Source: a virus. From it: 42,343 nt of DNA. Position numbers and translations under genes: made by a program. The DNA is taken from positions 1 through 42,343 of IMG/VR virus record IMGVR_UViG_3300022707_003685; one strand, 5' to 3'. The notes below the pieces were generated by a model, which saw only the letters and a program-made list of their open reading frames with translations, was not told where the DNA came from and searched no databases. Below are positions 22,139-32,086 of this stretch, in pieces (the stretch's first letter is position 1; each line of letters begins with the position of its first letter).

Positions 22139-22571
22139 AATTAAGACTTTTGAAACCAAGGATTTCCTCGATATCAAACCAAAGGAGTTTTACCTTGAAG
22201 ACAGCGCTATTAAAAATAGAGATCCCTCTGTGGTTAGCTCTCCTGGTCCTAAGCATACTTTTTATGATGGGGCTACGGGTACAATATTGGCAATCGCTGG
22301 GGTTACTTTGTTTTGGGATGGGGTAGCAGAGGTCTGGACTATCACAAGTGATGAAGTAGAAAAATTCCCTATGGGATACGCGCGCGCTATAAAAGAGATA
22401 ATTGATTTTTACATTAAAGAATTAAAATTGAAGAGACTTCAAGCCACTTGTCCTAGATCAATGCCTTGTGGGGACAGGTGGTTTAAGTTTTTAGGATTTG
22501 AAAAAGAAAGTTTGATGAAAAACTTTGGCCCTGATGGTGACGATTACTATTTATATGTGAGGTTATTTTGA
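22131..22571 (+). CDS. GNAT-like phage protein of the internal-protein cluster
   Basis: ATG 22131 overlaps the upstream stop, with GAGGTGA upstream. The 146 residues (HTFYDGATGTILAIAGVTLFWDGVAEVWTITSDEVEKFPMGYARAIKEIIDFYIKEL...FKFLGFEKESLMKNFGPDGDDYYLYVRLF) have the strand order of the acetyltransferase-like proteins often found here in T7-like phages, where T7 has gp13. It may be an assembly factor rather than an active enzyme; I cannot point to a complete acetyl-CoA loop. Confidence 0.75.
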   Translation: MIKIKTFETKDFLDIKPKEFYLEDSAIKNRDPSVVSSPGPKHTFYDGATGTILAIAGVTLFWDGVAEVWTITSDEVEKFPMGYARAIKEIIDFYIKELKLKRLQATCPRSMPCGDRWFKFLGFEKESLMKNFGPDGDDYYLYVRLF

Positions 22572-23056
22572 GCGCCGCAGGAATAGGTATAGGATTACAA
22601 GTTGCAGGGTCTCTCGGGGGGGCTATTGGCTCAATCTTTGGCGGTAAGTCTGAAAAAAGAGCTGCTGAGGCAAGGGCCAGACAACTCGAAATTCAGGCTC
22701 AAGAAATCCTAAGAAGGTCTGAATTAAACCAAGAAAGAATTAGAAAAGAGGGTGAGTCATTCACAGCAAGTCAGGCTTCAGGGTTTGCCAAGGGTGGAAT
22801 TGATTTAGGCACAGGCTCCCCGTTACTTGTAATCGCTGAAACTGCGCTCCAATTTGACAAAGACATCGCTGAAGAAAGAAGACAGTCTGAATTTGATGCC
22901 GCTCAAGTAAGAGCAGGGGCTGCTGCTGCAAGAAGGTCAGGCAGAGATTCGGCAAGAGCTGGGGTCATTGGGGCAATTAGCTCAGGGTTTAGGGGTGGCG
23001 CAAGAGTTGCTGGATTTCTTAGGCCTCCAAAACAACCTTCTGGGGGTAAGCCGTAA
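22568..23056 (+). CDS. internal virion protein, T7 gp14-like
   Basis: TTG start at 22568 overlapping the previous TGA, with GAGG upstream. The 162 residues begin with a glycine-rich membrane-like segment (GIGIGLQVAGSLGGAIGSIFGG), then a long helix (KSEKRAAEARARQLEIQAQEILRRSELNQERIRKEG). The GFAKGGIDLGTGSPLLVIAETALQFDKDIAEER motif follows, seen in gp14-type ejection proteins. Such proteins enter the outer membrane during DNA ejection. T7 gp14 has 196 residues. Confidence 0.85.
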   Translation: MSAAGIGIGLQVAGSLGGAIGSIFGGKSEKRAAEARARQLEIQAQEILRRSELNQERIRKEGESFTASQASGFAKGGIDLGTGSPLLVIAETALQFDKDIAEERRQSEFDAAQVRAGAAAARRSGRDSARAGVIGAISSGFRGGARVAGFLRPPKQPSGGKP

Positions 23057-25434
23057 TGCCAAAGATACCAACTAGAACATCTCAAGCAGCAGTTAGCACA
23101 CGCGTGGGCGCGGGGCCTTCACTTGACAACAGAGGTGCTCAACAAATAGCTCAAGCTACAAAAGGTTTAGGCCAAACTCTATCTGGCATTGGGGACATGG
23201 CTTTCAGGTTCCAAGAGATTGAAGATGAAAGCGATGCGACAACTCAATATGCAAAAGATAGGGTCGCTGCTGAAGAATTTCGGGTAAATGATGTAAACAA
23301 TAATGGCTCGAAAGGTCATGCCGAAAGATACGCTGAATTTGTTTCAACACAGGAAGAGACTGCTAAAGAAAATCTTTCTGAAGGGCTTACTGGGGCTAAA
23401 AGGTTTGGGAAATACCAATCTAAAATTCAATCTGAAAGAGAATTAAATTTTGCTAAAACACGTCAAACAGAAATCCAAGGAAAAGTTGATTCAGCCAAGG
23501 CTTCTACTGAGGGCCTAAACCTTTCAATGAGGAACGAGCAAATTGCAAGCCCTGATTTAGAAAGAGGCGGGCTTGCACTAGAACAACAAATTATAAAATT
23601 AGAAAGCGATAGGGACTCTGGTCTTATTTTCCATGACGATTTTGCCAAGCAGAAATTAGCAGCAGAGAACTCAATGGCTGAAGGCCACATAGAGGGTCTT
23701 TTGCAAGGATCTTTTAAGAAAGGGAACCGCAGATTTATAGACCAAGGCATTGCCTTAATGGAAGATAAAAACTCTGATATCCATAAAGCAATGGGAAAAT
23801 CTTTAGGTCCCCAATTAGCTAAGTTCAGGAGAAGGCGCGAGGTTCTAAAGAATGAAAGAACTGAAGAAGTTAGAACAAATCTTAGAGATATAAAAGTTGA
23901 TTCTAAGAATGGAATAGCTTCTCCTCAAAGTATAAATAAAGCTGCTTCTTTAATTTCTCAGATGTCTGATCCTAAAAAAAGAGCTGAAGCTTCAAACCAG
24001 TTAAGATCGTTCATAACTACAGCAACACAAGTAAAAGAGGATAGCAGTACTCCTTCCAGAGATTGGCGTCCTCTAGATGAAATAAGAAAAGAAATGAGAG
24101 GGGCCGCTGGGACATCGAAAGGGTCTGCCATAGAAGCTGAGATGCTTAATTCTATTATTGCGAATAGAGCCAATGAATTAGAGTTTCAATCTACAGATAG
24201 CGGTCTTGCAATTGAAAAATTAAATCCTGAAGTGAAAAACAAAAATCAACAAGCCGCGCAAGCAAGAGCTGACGCTGGGGTTCTTGTTTTGGCTCCTGAT
24301 ATCCAAGCCGCCACAGAGGAAAGGTCTATACGTTTAAGTGCCGAGGCTGCCGAATTTAAAGAAGCTGCACAGATTTCTGCGGGCCTAAAGGTAAGAAAGT
24401 TTGGTAAAGATGAAGCAAAAGGGCTTGTTGACAGTATTGACGAAGCTGAGAAGTCTTCGGCAAAGTTTGCTTTAATTTCAAGAATTGAAGCTAGGTTCCC
24501 TGATCCAGGGAAGCGCGAAGAGGCAATTGAAGAGTTAGTTGACAGAGGTCTTCCTGCTGAATATTTAGTGGGGTCCTATACAACTGATTTGACTAAGAAG
24601 AGATTAATTATAGATAACATAGCAAACGCTGATGAAATTAAAATAGCCTTTGATAACGTTCCTGAACTAAAAGCTCAAACCACTGCTGCAAAAAAAGCGG
24701 CTCTTGAAATTACCCAAGGCTTTGGCCTTACACTTGTAAGTGGTGAGGAATCGTCAGGCCTTGCTAGAAAAAACGGAATGGACAAATTGGCACTAACTGA
24801 AATACGGAAAATCATGGGAAGACCCGACCGGCCTAGCGTTAGTGATGCAAAGGAATTGGCAAAAAATAGATTGTTTGGGGAGTTTGAAGTCACATCAGGC
24901 CTATTACATCCTAAGTTCCAAAATGGAAAACGCATCCAGCCTGTCTTTATAGAAACTGCTCAAGAATTTTACCTCACACCTGAGGGCTTGGAGTCTTTAG
25001 ATATCGAGCGCCCTTTAAATGTTAGGACAGAAGAAGATTGGGAAAATTACAAAGAAATGGTTTCCGAAAAGGGAAGAATGGTTAATTCTGGGATGTCAGA
25101 ATACAAGATTGTTTTTGATGATGGTATTTTATTTGACGTCCCTGTTCTACAAAAAGGCACAACTCATGCTTTGAAGTTAAGCGCTTACGATATTTCATAT
25201 AATGCCTCCCCTGAACTGTTAAAACAATTCGGCAATAGGCCACAAACCCAAATCCGAGGCGGCTCTTTAAGAAGTATTGAGTTAACCCTTGCCACCCAAA
25301 AAACGCCGAAACAACTTGTGGCCGAACAACGCGCCGCTGATGCGAAAAAACAAAAGACAAAAGATGACAGAAGAATTAAAAGGCTTGCTGACAAGGCTAG
25401 GCAAGACAGGGAAACTCTAGAGGCTAGGTTTTAA
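23056..25434 (+). CDS. internal virion protein, T7 gp15-like
   Basis: 792 residues, similar to T7 gp15 (747), and first of the three large genes after the gp14-like gene. The N-terminal ARQxAxxLGxxL-like helix (QQIAQATKGLGQTLSGIGDMAFRFQEIEDESDATTQYAKDRVAAEEFR) and the long charged helical body are typical. It probably forms the periplasmic ejection tube with its neighbours. Overlaps its neighbours by one base at each end. Assignment by length, order and composition. Confidence 0.75.
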   Translation: MPKIPTRTSQAAVSTRVGAGPSLDNRGAQQIAQATKGLGQTLSGIGDMAFRFQEIEDESDATTQYAKDRVAAEEFRVNDVNNNGSKGHAERYAEFVSTQEETAKENLSEGLTGAKRFGKYQSKIQSERELNFAKTRQTEIQGKVDSAKASTEGLNLSMRNEQIASPDLERGGLALEQQIIKLESDRDSGLIFHDDFAKQKLAAENSMAEGHIEGLLQGSFKKGNRRFIDQGIALMEDKNSDIHKAMGKSLGPQLAKFRRRREVLKNERTEEVRTNLRDIKVDSKNGIASPQSINKAASLISQMSDPKKRAEASNQLRSFITTATQVKEDSSTPSRDWRPLDEIRKEMRGAAGTSKGSAIEAEMLNSIIANRANELEFQSTDSGLAIEKLNPEVKNKNQQAAQARADAGVLVLAPDIQAATEERSIRLSAEAAEFKEAAQISAGLKVRKFGKDEAKGLVDSIDEAEKSSAKFALISRIEARFPDPGKREEAIEELVDRGLPAEYLVGSYTTDLTKKRLIIDNIANADEIKIAFDNVPELKAQTTAAKKAALEITQGFGLTLVSGEESSGLARKNGMDKLALTEIRKIMGRPDRPSVSDAKELAKNRLFGEFEVTSGLLHPKFQNGKRIQPVFIETAQEFYLTPEGLESLDIERPLNVRTEEDWENYKEMVSEKGRMVNSGMSEYKIVFDDGILFDVPVLQKGTTHALKLSAYDISYNASPELLKQFGNRPQTQIRGGSLRSIELTLATQKTPKQLVAEQRAADAKKQKTKDDRRIKRLADKARQDRETLEARF

Positions 25435-27182
25435 TGGGTGTGTTTTTTGATAAAGATGAAAATGATTTTGTTTTAGAGCAAGCTGCTCAAACACCTAGCT
25501 TCCAAAAAACAGGTTTATTTGAATCTCTTGAGGCGACAAGATTTTTAGCCTTTGAGGATTCCTTTGGGGTTTCAGCCGCTCTTAGCGCAAGACAAAGAAG
25601 AATCGCTGAAGAAGCTAGGCTGGCTGATGAAGAGTTTGGCGTTGACCCCTTAATTGGCGTTAACGAACTAAACCAAAGATATTCTGATAGAGTTGATAGG
25701 CCTTTCACAAAGCCAATGAGGGCGAGGGAAGTTGATTTTATTTTAGCCCAAGCTGATGATAGAAGGCAATTACAGCGTAAAGTAGCCGAGGGGCCACAAG
25801 GGTTGTTTTATTCAGGCCTCCATTTGGGAGCTGGGATTTTATCTCATGCGACAGACCCTGTGGAAATCGCAGCAGGTCTTTTAACTGATGGTATGGCAAA
25901 CGCAGTCTTGAGAGGAACCCGTATTGGCAGATCCGTGGGGTTTGGAGTAGGCGTTAAAAAGATAACGGCTGCACAAGCTGCTAGGCGGGGGACTATCCAG
26001 GGGTTTGTGGGTAACGCTGCCATTGAGCCTTTGGTGTTCTTACAAAAAAAGGAAGTTCTTGAGGACTACACAGTAGAAGACGCCATGTTTAATGTGGTGG
26101 CGGGAGCCGTTGGGTTTGGGGTTATCAGATACACTGGGGGCAGGCTTGCTACGTATATGAGAGGGAGAAGCCCTGGCTTTTCAGACTTCATGATTAATAA
26201 TAATACCGCAAGACTTTTAGGAGATAAGAGACCTAATAATGATTTGGCTTTTAGAGCAGTTGCAATCGAAGGTAATTCAAAAGGATTTGATGCAAAAATT
26301 AACAGAGCCTATACATATATCCAGAAAAATTCCCAAGAAGTTTTAGATGCTCCTCTGTATGCAGGGGTTAGAATGAACGGGGAACACGTTGCGATTCATG
26401 AAACCCTCGGCACCCCTGATACATCAATTCATATGTCAGATAGGGGCGGGCAGGCAAGCGCCTCTGTCCACAGTATTTTTGATAAAGGGAATGCTGGGAA
26501 TGTTGTCGAGTATGGGGTGAGGCCTGGGCAAAAAGTAAACCTTTTAGACCTCAATGAAAAGCTTCCTGATAATATCATAAAACAAATTGAAAAACTTGGA
26601 GTTAAAAACCTAGATAAAAATGCTATCGGCATAGATAACATAAGAGACATTCAAGATAAAATAGCTCTTGGTGAACTTGACGAATCTATTCTAAACTCTA
26701 TTAACAAGGTAATGAAAAAGAATAACATTGATGGCTACCATCATAGGGGTGGGGACATCTTTGGGCAGCCTCAGGCCAATGCTAATATAACTGTATTCTT
26801 TGACGGTTCAAAGCTTGAGCCTAAAAACAAGTGGGGCACAGATAGCACTCTAAATGACACGCTTACTAAGGCTGAAACTGATAAAGTTCTTAATTCATAT
26901 GACAAGCCTGAAAGTGATTTGTTTCATAGTAAGGATGCTGAATTACAGGCAAAAGACTTTGAGGCGAGGGGCGATGAAGCCACTATTGAAACAACGATTG
27001 AATCTTTGAAGGCTGAGAATGTGGAATTAAAAAAAGCGATAGCCAACATTGAAACTGATGAGGTACACGCTAAGCTTTTCAGAGATGAGGCGAACAGAAT
27101 TAATAAGGCAGAAGCTGAGGACCTTACTTTAAACTCCATTAGAGAAGAGACTATAGAGTGTCTCTCTGGCGGGGGTGTTTAA
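25434..27182 (+). CDS. internal virion protein with possible ADP-ribosyltransferase-like domain
   Basis: 582 residues. The N-terminal half contains RYSDRVDRPFTKPMRAREVDFILAQADDRRQLQRKVAEGPQGLFYSGLHLGAGILSHATDPVEIAAGLL (about 80-150), a pattern of large ejection proteins with membrane-active stretches. The C-terminal half (about 330-460) runs VEYGVRPGQKVNLLDLNEKLP...MKKNNIDGYHHRGGDIFGQPQANANITVFFDGSKLEP, the order of a domain found in phage polyvalent proteins and thought to be ADP-ribosyltransferase-like. I cannot identify catalytic residues. A coiled coil (about 510-550) ends it. Confidence 0.6.
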   Translation: MGVFFDKDENDFVLEQAAQTPSFQKTGLFESLEATRFLAFEDSFGVSAALSARQRRIAEEARLADEEFGVDPLIGVNELNQRYSDRVDRPFTKPMRAREVDFILAQADDRRQLQRKVAEGPQGLFYSGLHLGAGILSHATDPVEIAAGLLTDGMANAVLRGTRIGRSVGFGVGVKKITAAQAARRGTIQGFVGNAAIEPLVFLQKKEVLEDYTVEDAMFNVVAGAVGFGVIRYTGGRLATYMRGRSPGFSDFMINNNTARLLGDKRPNNDLAFRAVAIEGNSKGFDAKINRAYTYIQKNSQEVLDAPLYAGVRMNGEHVAIHETLGTPDTSIHMSDRGGQASASVHSIFDKGNAGNVVEYGVRPGQKVNLLDLNEKLPDNIIKQIEKLGVKNLDKNAIGIDNIRDIQDKIALGELDESILNSINKVMKKNNIDGYHHRGGDIFGQPQANANITVFFDGSKLEPKNKWGTDSTLNDTLTKAETDKVLNSYDKPESDLFHSKDAELQAKDFEARGDEATIETTIESLKAENVELKKAIANIETDEVHAKLFRDEANRINKAEAEDLTLNSIREETIECLSGGGV

Positions 27183-29692
27183 TGTCAGCCCGATGTATAG
27201 CAGACCTTAAAGAAAGGTTTAAAGACAAGATCAAAAACGGAGTTGTCTCTGAAAAAGAGATTGAAAATATTGTAAATGATTTCAATGACGTTTTACAAAC
27301 GTCTCCAAATACTGCAGCCTTTCTCGCAAAAGCCAATGGCATAAAAGATGGCATCCAAAGCTCTCTTTCTATAGAAAAAGCTGAATCAAGAAGAGAGATT
27401 CTAAGAACTCTAAAAGATATAGACAACATGCAAGTGTCCAGAGTGAAGGGTACTTCCCCAAAAAAGTTCTTACTAAATAAGATTGAAGGCAGATCTCAGC
27501 TATCAACTGGGGTTAAGGCCGAGGTGATTCCTAAAAACATAATAGCTCAGACCCAGCAAAGACTAAAGGCTGAAGGCTTAGAGGAGTTTGCTATTTCAAG
27601 TGGTCTTGGAACTGACATTGATATTGGGACAGCCGCTATAAGATTAAAAAACAATGGGGACCTTTCAGGCTTCTCGCCAGAAGTTATTAAGTCTGCTGAA
27701 ATACTAAATGAACTTAACCAAAATAGGTTAATGGCGCTAAGAGATGGCAATGTGAATGTGGGAGAAGCCCTGGACTTTCTGGATACTAGGTTCCATCACA
27801 AAGATATCATGATTGAAAAGAAAGCCCCTGTGTGGAAAGCCTTCATGCTAAACCATATGGGTGAAGAAGAGATGAGGCTAACCTTTGGCAATAAGTGGGA
27901 TGATGTAAAATTTAGAGAGAAGTGGCTTGACGAGGCTTATGAGAGAATTATATCTCCTGAGCGTGGGGCTTACTTCCCTTCCATGGAACCCAGTAAAAGA
28001 GTCAGGGTTTCAGAGGTTTCTTTTAAACAAAGGAAAATACATTTAACTCCCGAGGGTGATGTTAGATACAGCCAAGAGTGGGGTAATGGTAGATCACTTC
28101 TCCAGGGGGCTATGAAAAATGCTGAGCGTGATGGGAGAATTGGGGCTATCATGCAGGACTGGGGGGTTAACCCTGTTAAGGCTGTTGAGAATAGAGTTGG
28201 CATTTTCAAGTCTATGTTGGAAACAGAAGCTAGAGCTAACCCTGACAGGGCTGAATCAATTAGAGCTGAGATAGTAGAATTAGAGCAAGGCCTCCCTGAT
28301 ATGAAATTTGCAATGGAGCTTTTACAAAGGAGAAATAGAAACTCAAACACAGTGGGCCTCTTAGAAAAAAGAGTTAACAACGGAAGAGATGTTATATCAA
28401 TGTCAAGCCTTGGGGCTGTCACGGTGTCCTCCCTTGTTGATCCGGCAAACGCAACAAGCTTTATATCCTCTACCCAAGGGAGGTCTTGGTTTGGCACCCA
28501 CATGAATTACTTCAAAAATCTAATAAAAAACTTAAGTGCAGATGAAAAATCCTTTGCTAAAAAAGAGCTTCGGTTTATTGAAGAAGACATAGGGGCTGCT
28601 GCTGCTGAAAGATTTGGCGGGAGTGCCTCAGGTCGTGGGCTTACTTCAAGGATGGTTGCGACATTCATGAAGACAGTTGGGATTGCTCAATGGACTGACC
28701 ATAACAAGCTCACATCTGTCAGGACTTTATCAAATATTTTGGCTGATGACGCTGAGATCTCTTGGAAGAATCTACCCCCTCAAGCGAGACAAAGCTTTGA
28801 GCTATTTGAAATAAATCAAAAAGACAGGGATGTTTTAAAATGGACTGTGACAGACCTTGCAGATGGTTACCCCATCATGTCTGTTGATAAAATTGATACT
28901 ATACAAGACGCAGTTTTCGTAGACGCTTTCGGCAAGAGCGTTAACATACCTTTCGCGAAAAGGAAGCTTGAGATAAAGCTCATGGGCCTTTTAAATGAGG
29001 CTGATCAATTAGGGGTGCCTACCCCTGGGCACAAAACAAAAAGGATATTAAGCTTTGGCAATAAGGCTGATTCTAAAATGGGGATAGCAGCTAGTCTTGC
29101 AGTCCAATTTAAACAACATCCAACAGTCCTTGCCACTGAAGTTATCCCACGGATTGCAAAGTCTGACCCTACCAGAAATACTAACTGGGGAGCGTTAACC
29201 CAATTTGGGGCTGGCCTCACCACCTATGGGGCAATGGTTTTAATGATAAAAGATTTGCTTAGTAACAAAGAAGTCGATGTCCAAGCAAATTTATCTGACC
29301 CTAAGTTTTTAATTCGCGCTGCTTTAAAGGGTGGAACCTTTGGTCTAGCGGGAGACTTCATGTTAGCTGAATACGATAACAGTTATAGAAACTTTTCTAC
29401 AGATTTGCTAGGCCCTACGGCTCAAAAAGCAAACCACTTATTTAAAGCCTTCTCTTTTTTGAAAGCTGGCGAGGGCGATAAAGCCTTAAAGGAATTTACT
29501 ACTCTCGCTGACAAAACAACCCCTTACCAAAATCATATTCTATTTGGGCCAGCGGTACAGTTGGCCCAAGACCATCTAACCCGTAAGCTTGGCGACCCTG
29601 AACACAGAGCAAGAAAACAAAAAAGAGAAGCTGAAGGCGGTGTTGAGCAGCTTATAAATTTTAATAAACATTTTTCATCTTTAGGAGACTAA
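27182..29692 (+). CDS. large internal virion protein (gp16-position)
   Basis: I start at ATG 27182 (overlapping the previous TAA) rather than 27158. The 836 residues open with MSARCIADLKERFKDKIKNGVVSEKEIENIVNDFN. The body is helical, and the C-terminal third contains hydrophobic stretches (FGAGLTTYGAMVLMIKDLL; IRAALKGGTFGLAGDFML). By order and size it takes the place of the T7 gp16 C-terminal part; with the 582-residue neighbour it totals 1,418 residues against 1,318 for T7 gp16. I see no transglycosylase motif. Confidence 0.7.
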   Translation: MSARCIADLKERFKDKIKNGVVSEKEIENIVNDFNDVLQTSPNTAAFLAKANGIKDGIQSSLSIEKAESRREILRTLKDIDNMQVSRVKGTSPKKFLLNKIEGRSQLSTGVKAEVIPKNIIAQTQQRLKAEGLEEFAISSGLGTDIDIGTAAIRLKNNGDLSGFSPEVIKSAEILNELNQNRLMALRDGNVNVGEALDFLDTRFHHKDIMIEKKAPVWKAFMLNHMGEEEMRLTFGNKWDDVKFREKWLDEAYERIISPERGAYFPSMEPSKRVRVSEVSFKQRKIHLTPEGDVRYSQEWGNGRSLLQGAMKNAERDGRIGAIMQDWGVNPVKAVENRVGIFKSMLETEARANPDRAESIRAEIVELEQGLPDMKFAMELLQRRNRNSNTVGLLEKRVNNGRDVISMSSLGAVTVSSLVDPANATSFISSTQGRSWFGTHMNYFKNLIKNLSADEKSFAKKELRFIEEDIGAAAAERFGGSASGRGLTSRMVATFMKTVGIAQWTDHNKLTSVRTLSNILADDAEISWKNLPPQARQSFELFEINQKDRDVLKWTVTDLADGYPIMSVDKIDTIQDAVFVDAFGKSVNIPFAKRKLEIKLMGLLNEADQLGVPTPGHKTKRILSFGNKADSKMGIAASLAVQFKQHPTVLATEVIPRIAKSDPTRNTNWGALTQFGAGLTTYGAMVLMIKDLLSNKEVDVQANLSDPKFLIRAALKGGTFGLAGDFMLAEYDNSYRNFSTDLLGPTAQKANHLFKAFSFLKAGEGDKALKEFTTLADKTTPYQNHILFGPAVQLAQDHLTRKLGDPEHRARKQKREAEGGVEQLINFNKHFSSLGD

Positions 29693-29693
29693 A

Positions 29694-31691
29694 ATGGCAT
29701 TAAGTAATACAACAGTACGAGTTGAATATAACGGGAACGCATCAACCACTACGTTTGCCATCCCCTTTGCATTAATTGAGGATACTGGCTCAAGCAGCAC
29801 TGAGGTTAAGGTTTACCTAAGGGACACTTCAACTGACCCGATCACAGAGGCTCTTCAAACTATCACCACAGAGTACACACTCACTGGCGGGCCACCTGTT
29901 ACCAATGTAGAGTTTGTTACAGCCCCCCCAACAGGCACTGGAAACGTGGTTTTGATTAGACAACTTACTTTGACAACTGATCTAGATTTATCAGAGAACG
30001 CTGAGTTCCCAGTTGAGAGTGTTGAAGATAAGATAGACAGGGCCTTTGCAGCTCTCCAACAGATGCAAGAACAGTTTGATCGCACAATCAAGTGGGACAT
30101 TACTTCAGGCACTACTGGGGTTAGTGCTGAAGACCCCACAGCTGAGTTATTTTTAAGGATGTCTAGTGATAACACTCGCATTGAGTTTGTCGTAGGAACT
30201 GGAGAGATAAGCCCTCCTGTAAATTCAACTGATAACGCTATTGCGCGTTGGGATGGCACAGGAGGAACAGCTCTCCAAGACAGTGGCGTTCTAATTGATG
30301 ACAGTGATAATGTCACAGGTGTTAACGACATAACTGTTGGTGGGAACCTTACAGTATCAGGCACTACCACAACACTTGACACTCTCACAACTGATATAAA
30401 AGATCCCAATGCCACTCTAAACAAAGGCGGGAACCAAGCCGCTGCTGACACAATCGCTGGGATTACAGTTGAGATGAGTGATGCCACGAATGTCTCAGTT
30501 CTTTATGATTCAACTGCTGCGACCCGTTGGAAAGTGGGAGATGTTGCAAGCGAAGTAGAAGTTGTTGATATCTCTACAGCCCAAACTCTCACCAACAAAA
30601 CTATTGATAGTGATAATAACGTAATCACTAACATTGTAGATGCCGATATCAAGGCCGCAGCTGGGATTGATGCGACCAAAATTGGGGGTGGCTTAGTCTC
30701 ATCCACTGAATTTGATTTCCTAAATAATGTAGGCTCAGATGTTGTTGGGAAAGATGATGCAGTCGCACTCACGGCCAAGACTTCAATAGCAGTGGACAAC
30801 CTACTACTTGATGGCAACACCATATCAAGCACTGATACTGACGGAGACATCTCTCTTAGCCCTGATGGGACTGGAAGAGTTGATGTTAACACATCTATTA
30901 TTGAAAATGTCACAGACCCAACAGATCCCCAGCATGCAGCGACTAAAGCATACGCTGATAGTTTAGTGACAGGCCCTGCTGATTTGGATGTCGAAACATT
31001 CTCTTCTGTTGACACTCTTGATTCAGCAAATGATTTTGCACAATGTAACGCTTCAAGCGCTGGATTTACTTTAAACTTACCAACCGCTGTTGGCATAACG
31101 GGTAAGCGTTATTGGATTTATAAAACTGATTCTACATTTAACCAAGTAACAATTGATCCTGATGGCGCTGAGACAATTAACGGGCTTTCAACAATAACAT
31201 TAAACACAGAAGATGAGGCAGTTGAGCTTTTATCAACTGGGACTGGGTGGCTTTTAGTAAGAAGAGATATCCCTGCCAGAATTAATTCCTACACTCCTGT
31301 TGGGACTTGGAGTACGAACACAACTTACACTGGCAAATGGGAAAGAAATGGGCATAATATATTTGTAAGGATTGCTGTTGAAACTTCAGGAGCACCTGAT
31401 GCTGTAACGTTAGATGAAATCTCTTTACCAACTGGTCTAACAATAGACACGGCGGCATTGCCAATTACCAACACAGCACAACCCATAGGGAATGTTGTAA
31501 TAGTCGACGGTGGCGCTACGATCTGGGAAGGGACTTCTTTTTTAAGTGCTACTGCTGACAAACTTAGACCAACTGTTGATTTAGCGGCTTCAACACTAGG
31601 ATTCCCAACAAACACAATCCCTATGACTTGGGCTAATACAGATAAAATGATGTTAACTGCTACAGTCCCAATCACAAACTGGGCCCCATAA
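29694..31691 (+). CDS. tail fibre with T7 gp17-type N-terminal domain
   Basis: AGGAG precedes ATG 29694. Residues 1-135 (VRVEYNGNASTTTFAIPFALIEDTGSS...EYTLTGGPPVTNVEFVTAPPTGTGNVVLIRQLTLTTDLDL...FPVESVEDKIDRAFAALQQMQEQFDRTI) are the T7 gp17 capsid-proximal domain that docks on the tail. The shaft includes DNAIARWDGTGGTALQDSGVLIDDSDNVTGVNDITVGGNLTVSGTTTTLDTLTT. The C-terminal 150 residues (about 515-665) would recognise the receptor. No intramolecular chaperone triad is obvious. Confidence 0.9.
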   Translation: MALSNTTVRVEYNGNASTTTFAIPFALIEDTGSSSTEVKVYLRDTSTDPITEALQTITTEYTLTGGPPVTNVEFVTAPPTGTGNVVLIRQLTLTTDLDLSENAEFPVESVEDKIDRAFAALQQMQEQFDRTIKWDITSGTTGVSAEDPTAELFLRMSSDNTRIEFVVGTGEISPPVNSTDNAIARWDGTGGTALQDSGVLIDDSDNVTGVNDITVGGNLTVSGTTTTLDTLTTDIKDPNATLNKGGNQAAADTIAGITVEMSDATNVSVLYDSTAATRWKVGDVASEVEVVDISTAQTLTNKTIDSDNNVITNIVDADIKAAAGIDATKIGGGLVSSTEFDFLNNVGSDVVGKDDAVALTAKTSIAVDNLLLDGNTISSTDTDGDISLSPDGTGRVDVNTSIIENVTDPTDPQHAATKAYADSLVTGPADLDVETFSSVDTLDSANDFAQCNASSAGFTLNLPTAVGITGKRYWIYKTDSTFNQVTIDPDGAETINGLSTITLNTEDEAVELLSTGTGWLLVRRDIPARINSYTPVGTWSTNTTYTGKWERNGHNIFVRIAVETSGAPDAVTLDEISLPTGLTIDTAALPITNTAQPIGNVVIVDGGATIWEGTSFLSATADKLRPTVDLAASTLGFPTNTIPMTWANTDKMMLTATVPITNWAP

Positions 31692-32086
31692 TGAACGAGT
31701 TCTCTAAAAGATCCATGAAACATCTTTCAATGGCAGACCCTTTGCTCATCGCTCTATTTAGGAAGGTGTTAAAGGTTCATGACTGCTCAATTCTTTGCGG
31801 GTATAGGGACGCAGCAGACCAAAACAGATTGTTAAAAAGAGGGTTGTCAAAGTTACAGTTCCCCAATTCAAAGCATAACCAGATCCCTTCTCTCGCAGTG
31901 GACGTGGCACCTTATCCTCATACCACCTGGACTGATATGAAAAGGTTTTATCATTTCATTGGCATTGTTAAAGGCATTGCTAGTGAAATGGATATAAAAA
32001 TACGTTGTGGGAATGATTGGGATATGGACAATGATCTTGACGATCAGAAGTTCAATGACCTCATACACTTTGAGTTGGTAGAATGA
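31691..32086 (+). CDS. M15 peptidase endolysin
   Basis: 131 residues with the zinc peptidase signature SKHNQIPSLAVDVAP (60-74; candidate ligands H62, D71) and LIHFELVE near the end (H126, E128). M15 phage enzymes are usually L-alanyl-D-glutamate peptidases cutting the peptidoglycan stem peptide. The preceding CGYRDAADQNRLLKRGLSK (36-54) is also typical. No signal peptide, so a holin is needed for release. It opens the lysis cassette, overlapping the fibre stop. Confidence 0.9.
   Translation: MNEFSKRSMKHLSMADPLLIALFRKVLKVHDCSILCGYRDAADQNRLLKRGLSKLQFPNSKHNQIPSLAVDVAPYPHTTWTDMKRFYHFIGIVKGIASEMDIKIRCGNDWDMDNDLDDQKFNDLIHFELVE

Noticed and set aside
29694-31691. Diversity-generating retroelement, suggested by the Bbp19-like gene
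   Set aside because: No reverse transcriptase frame and no variable/template repeat pair seen near the fibre genes.
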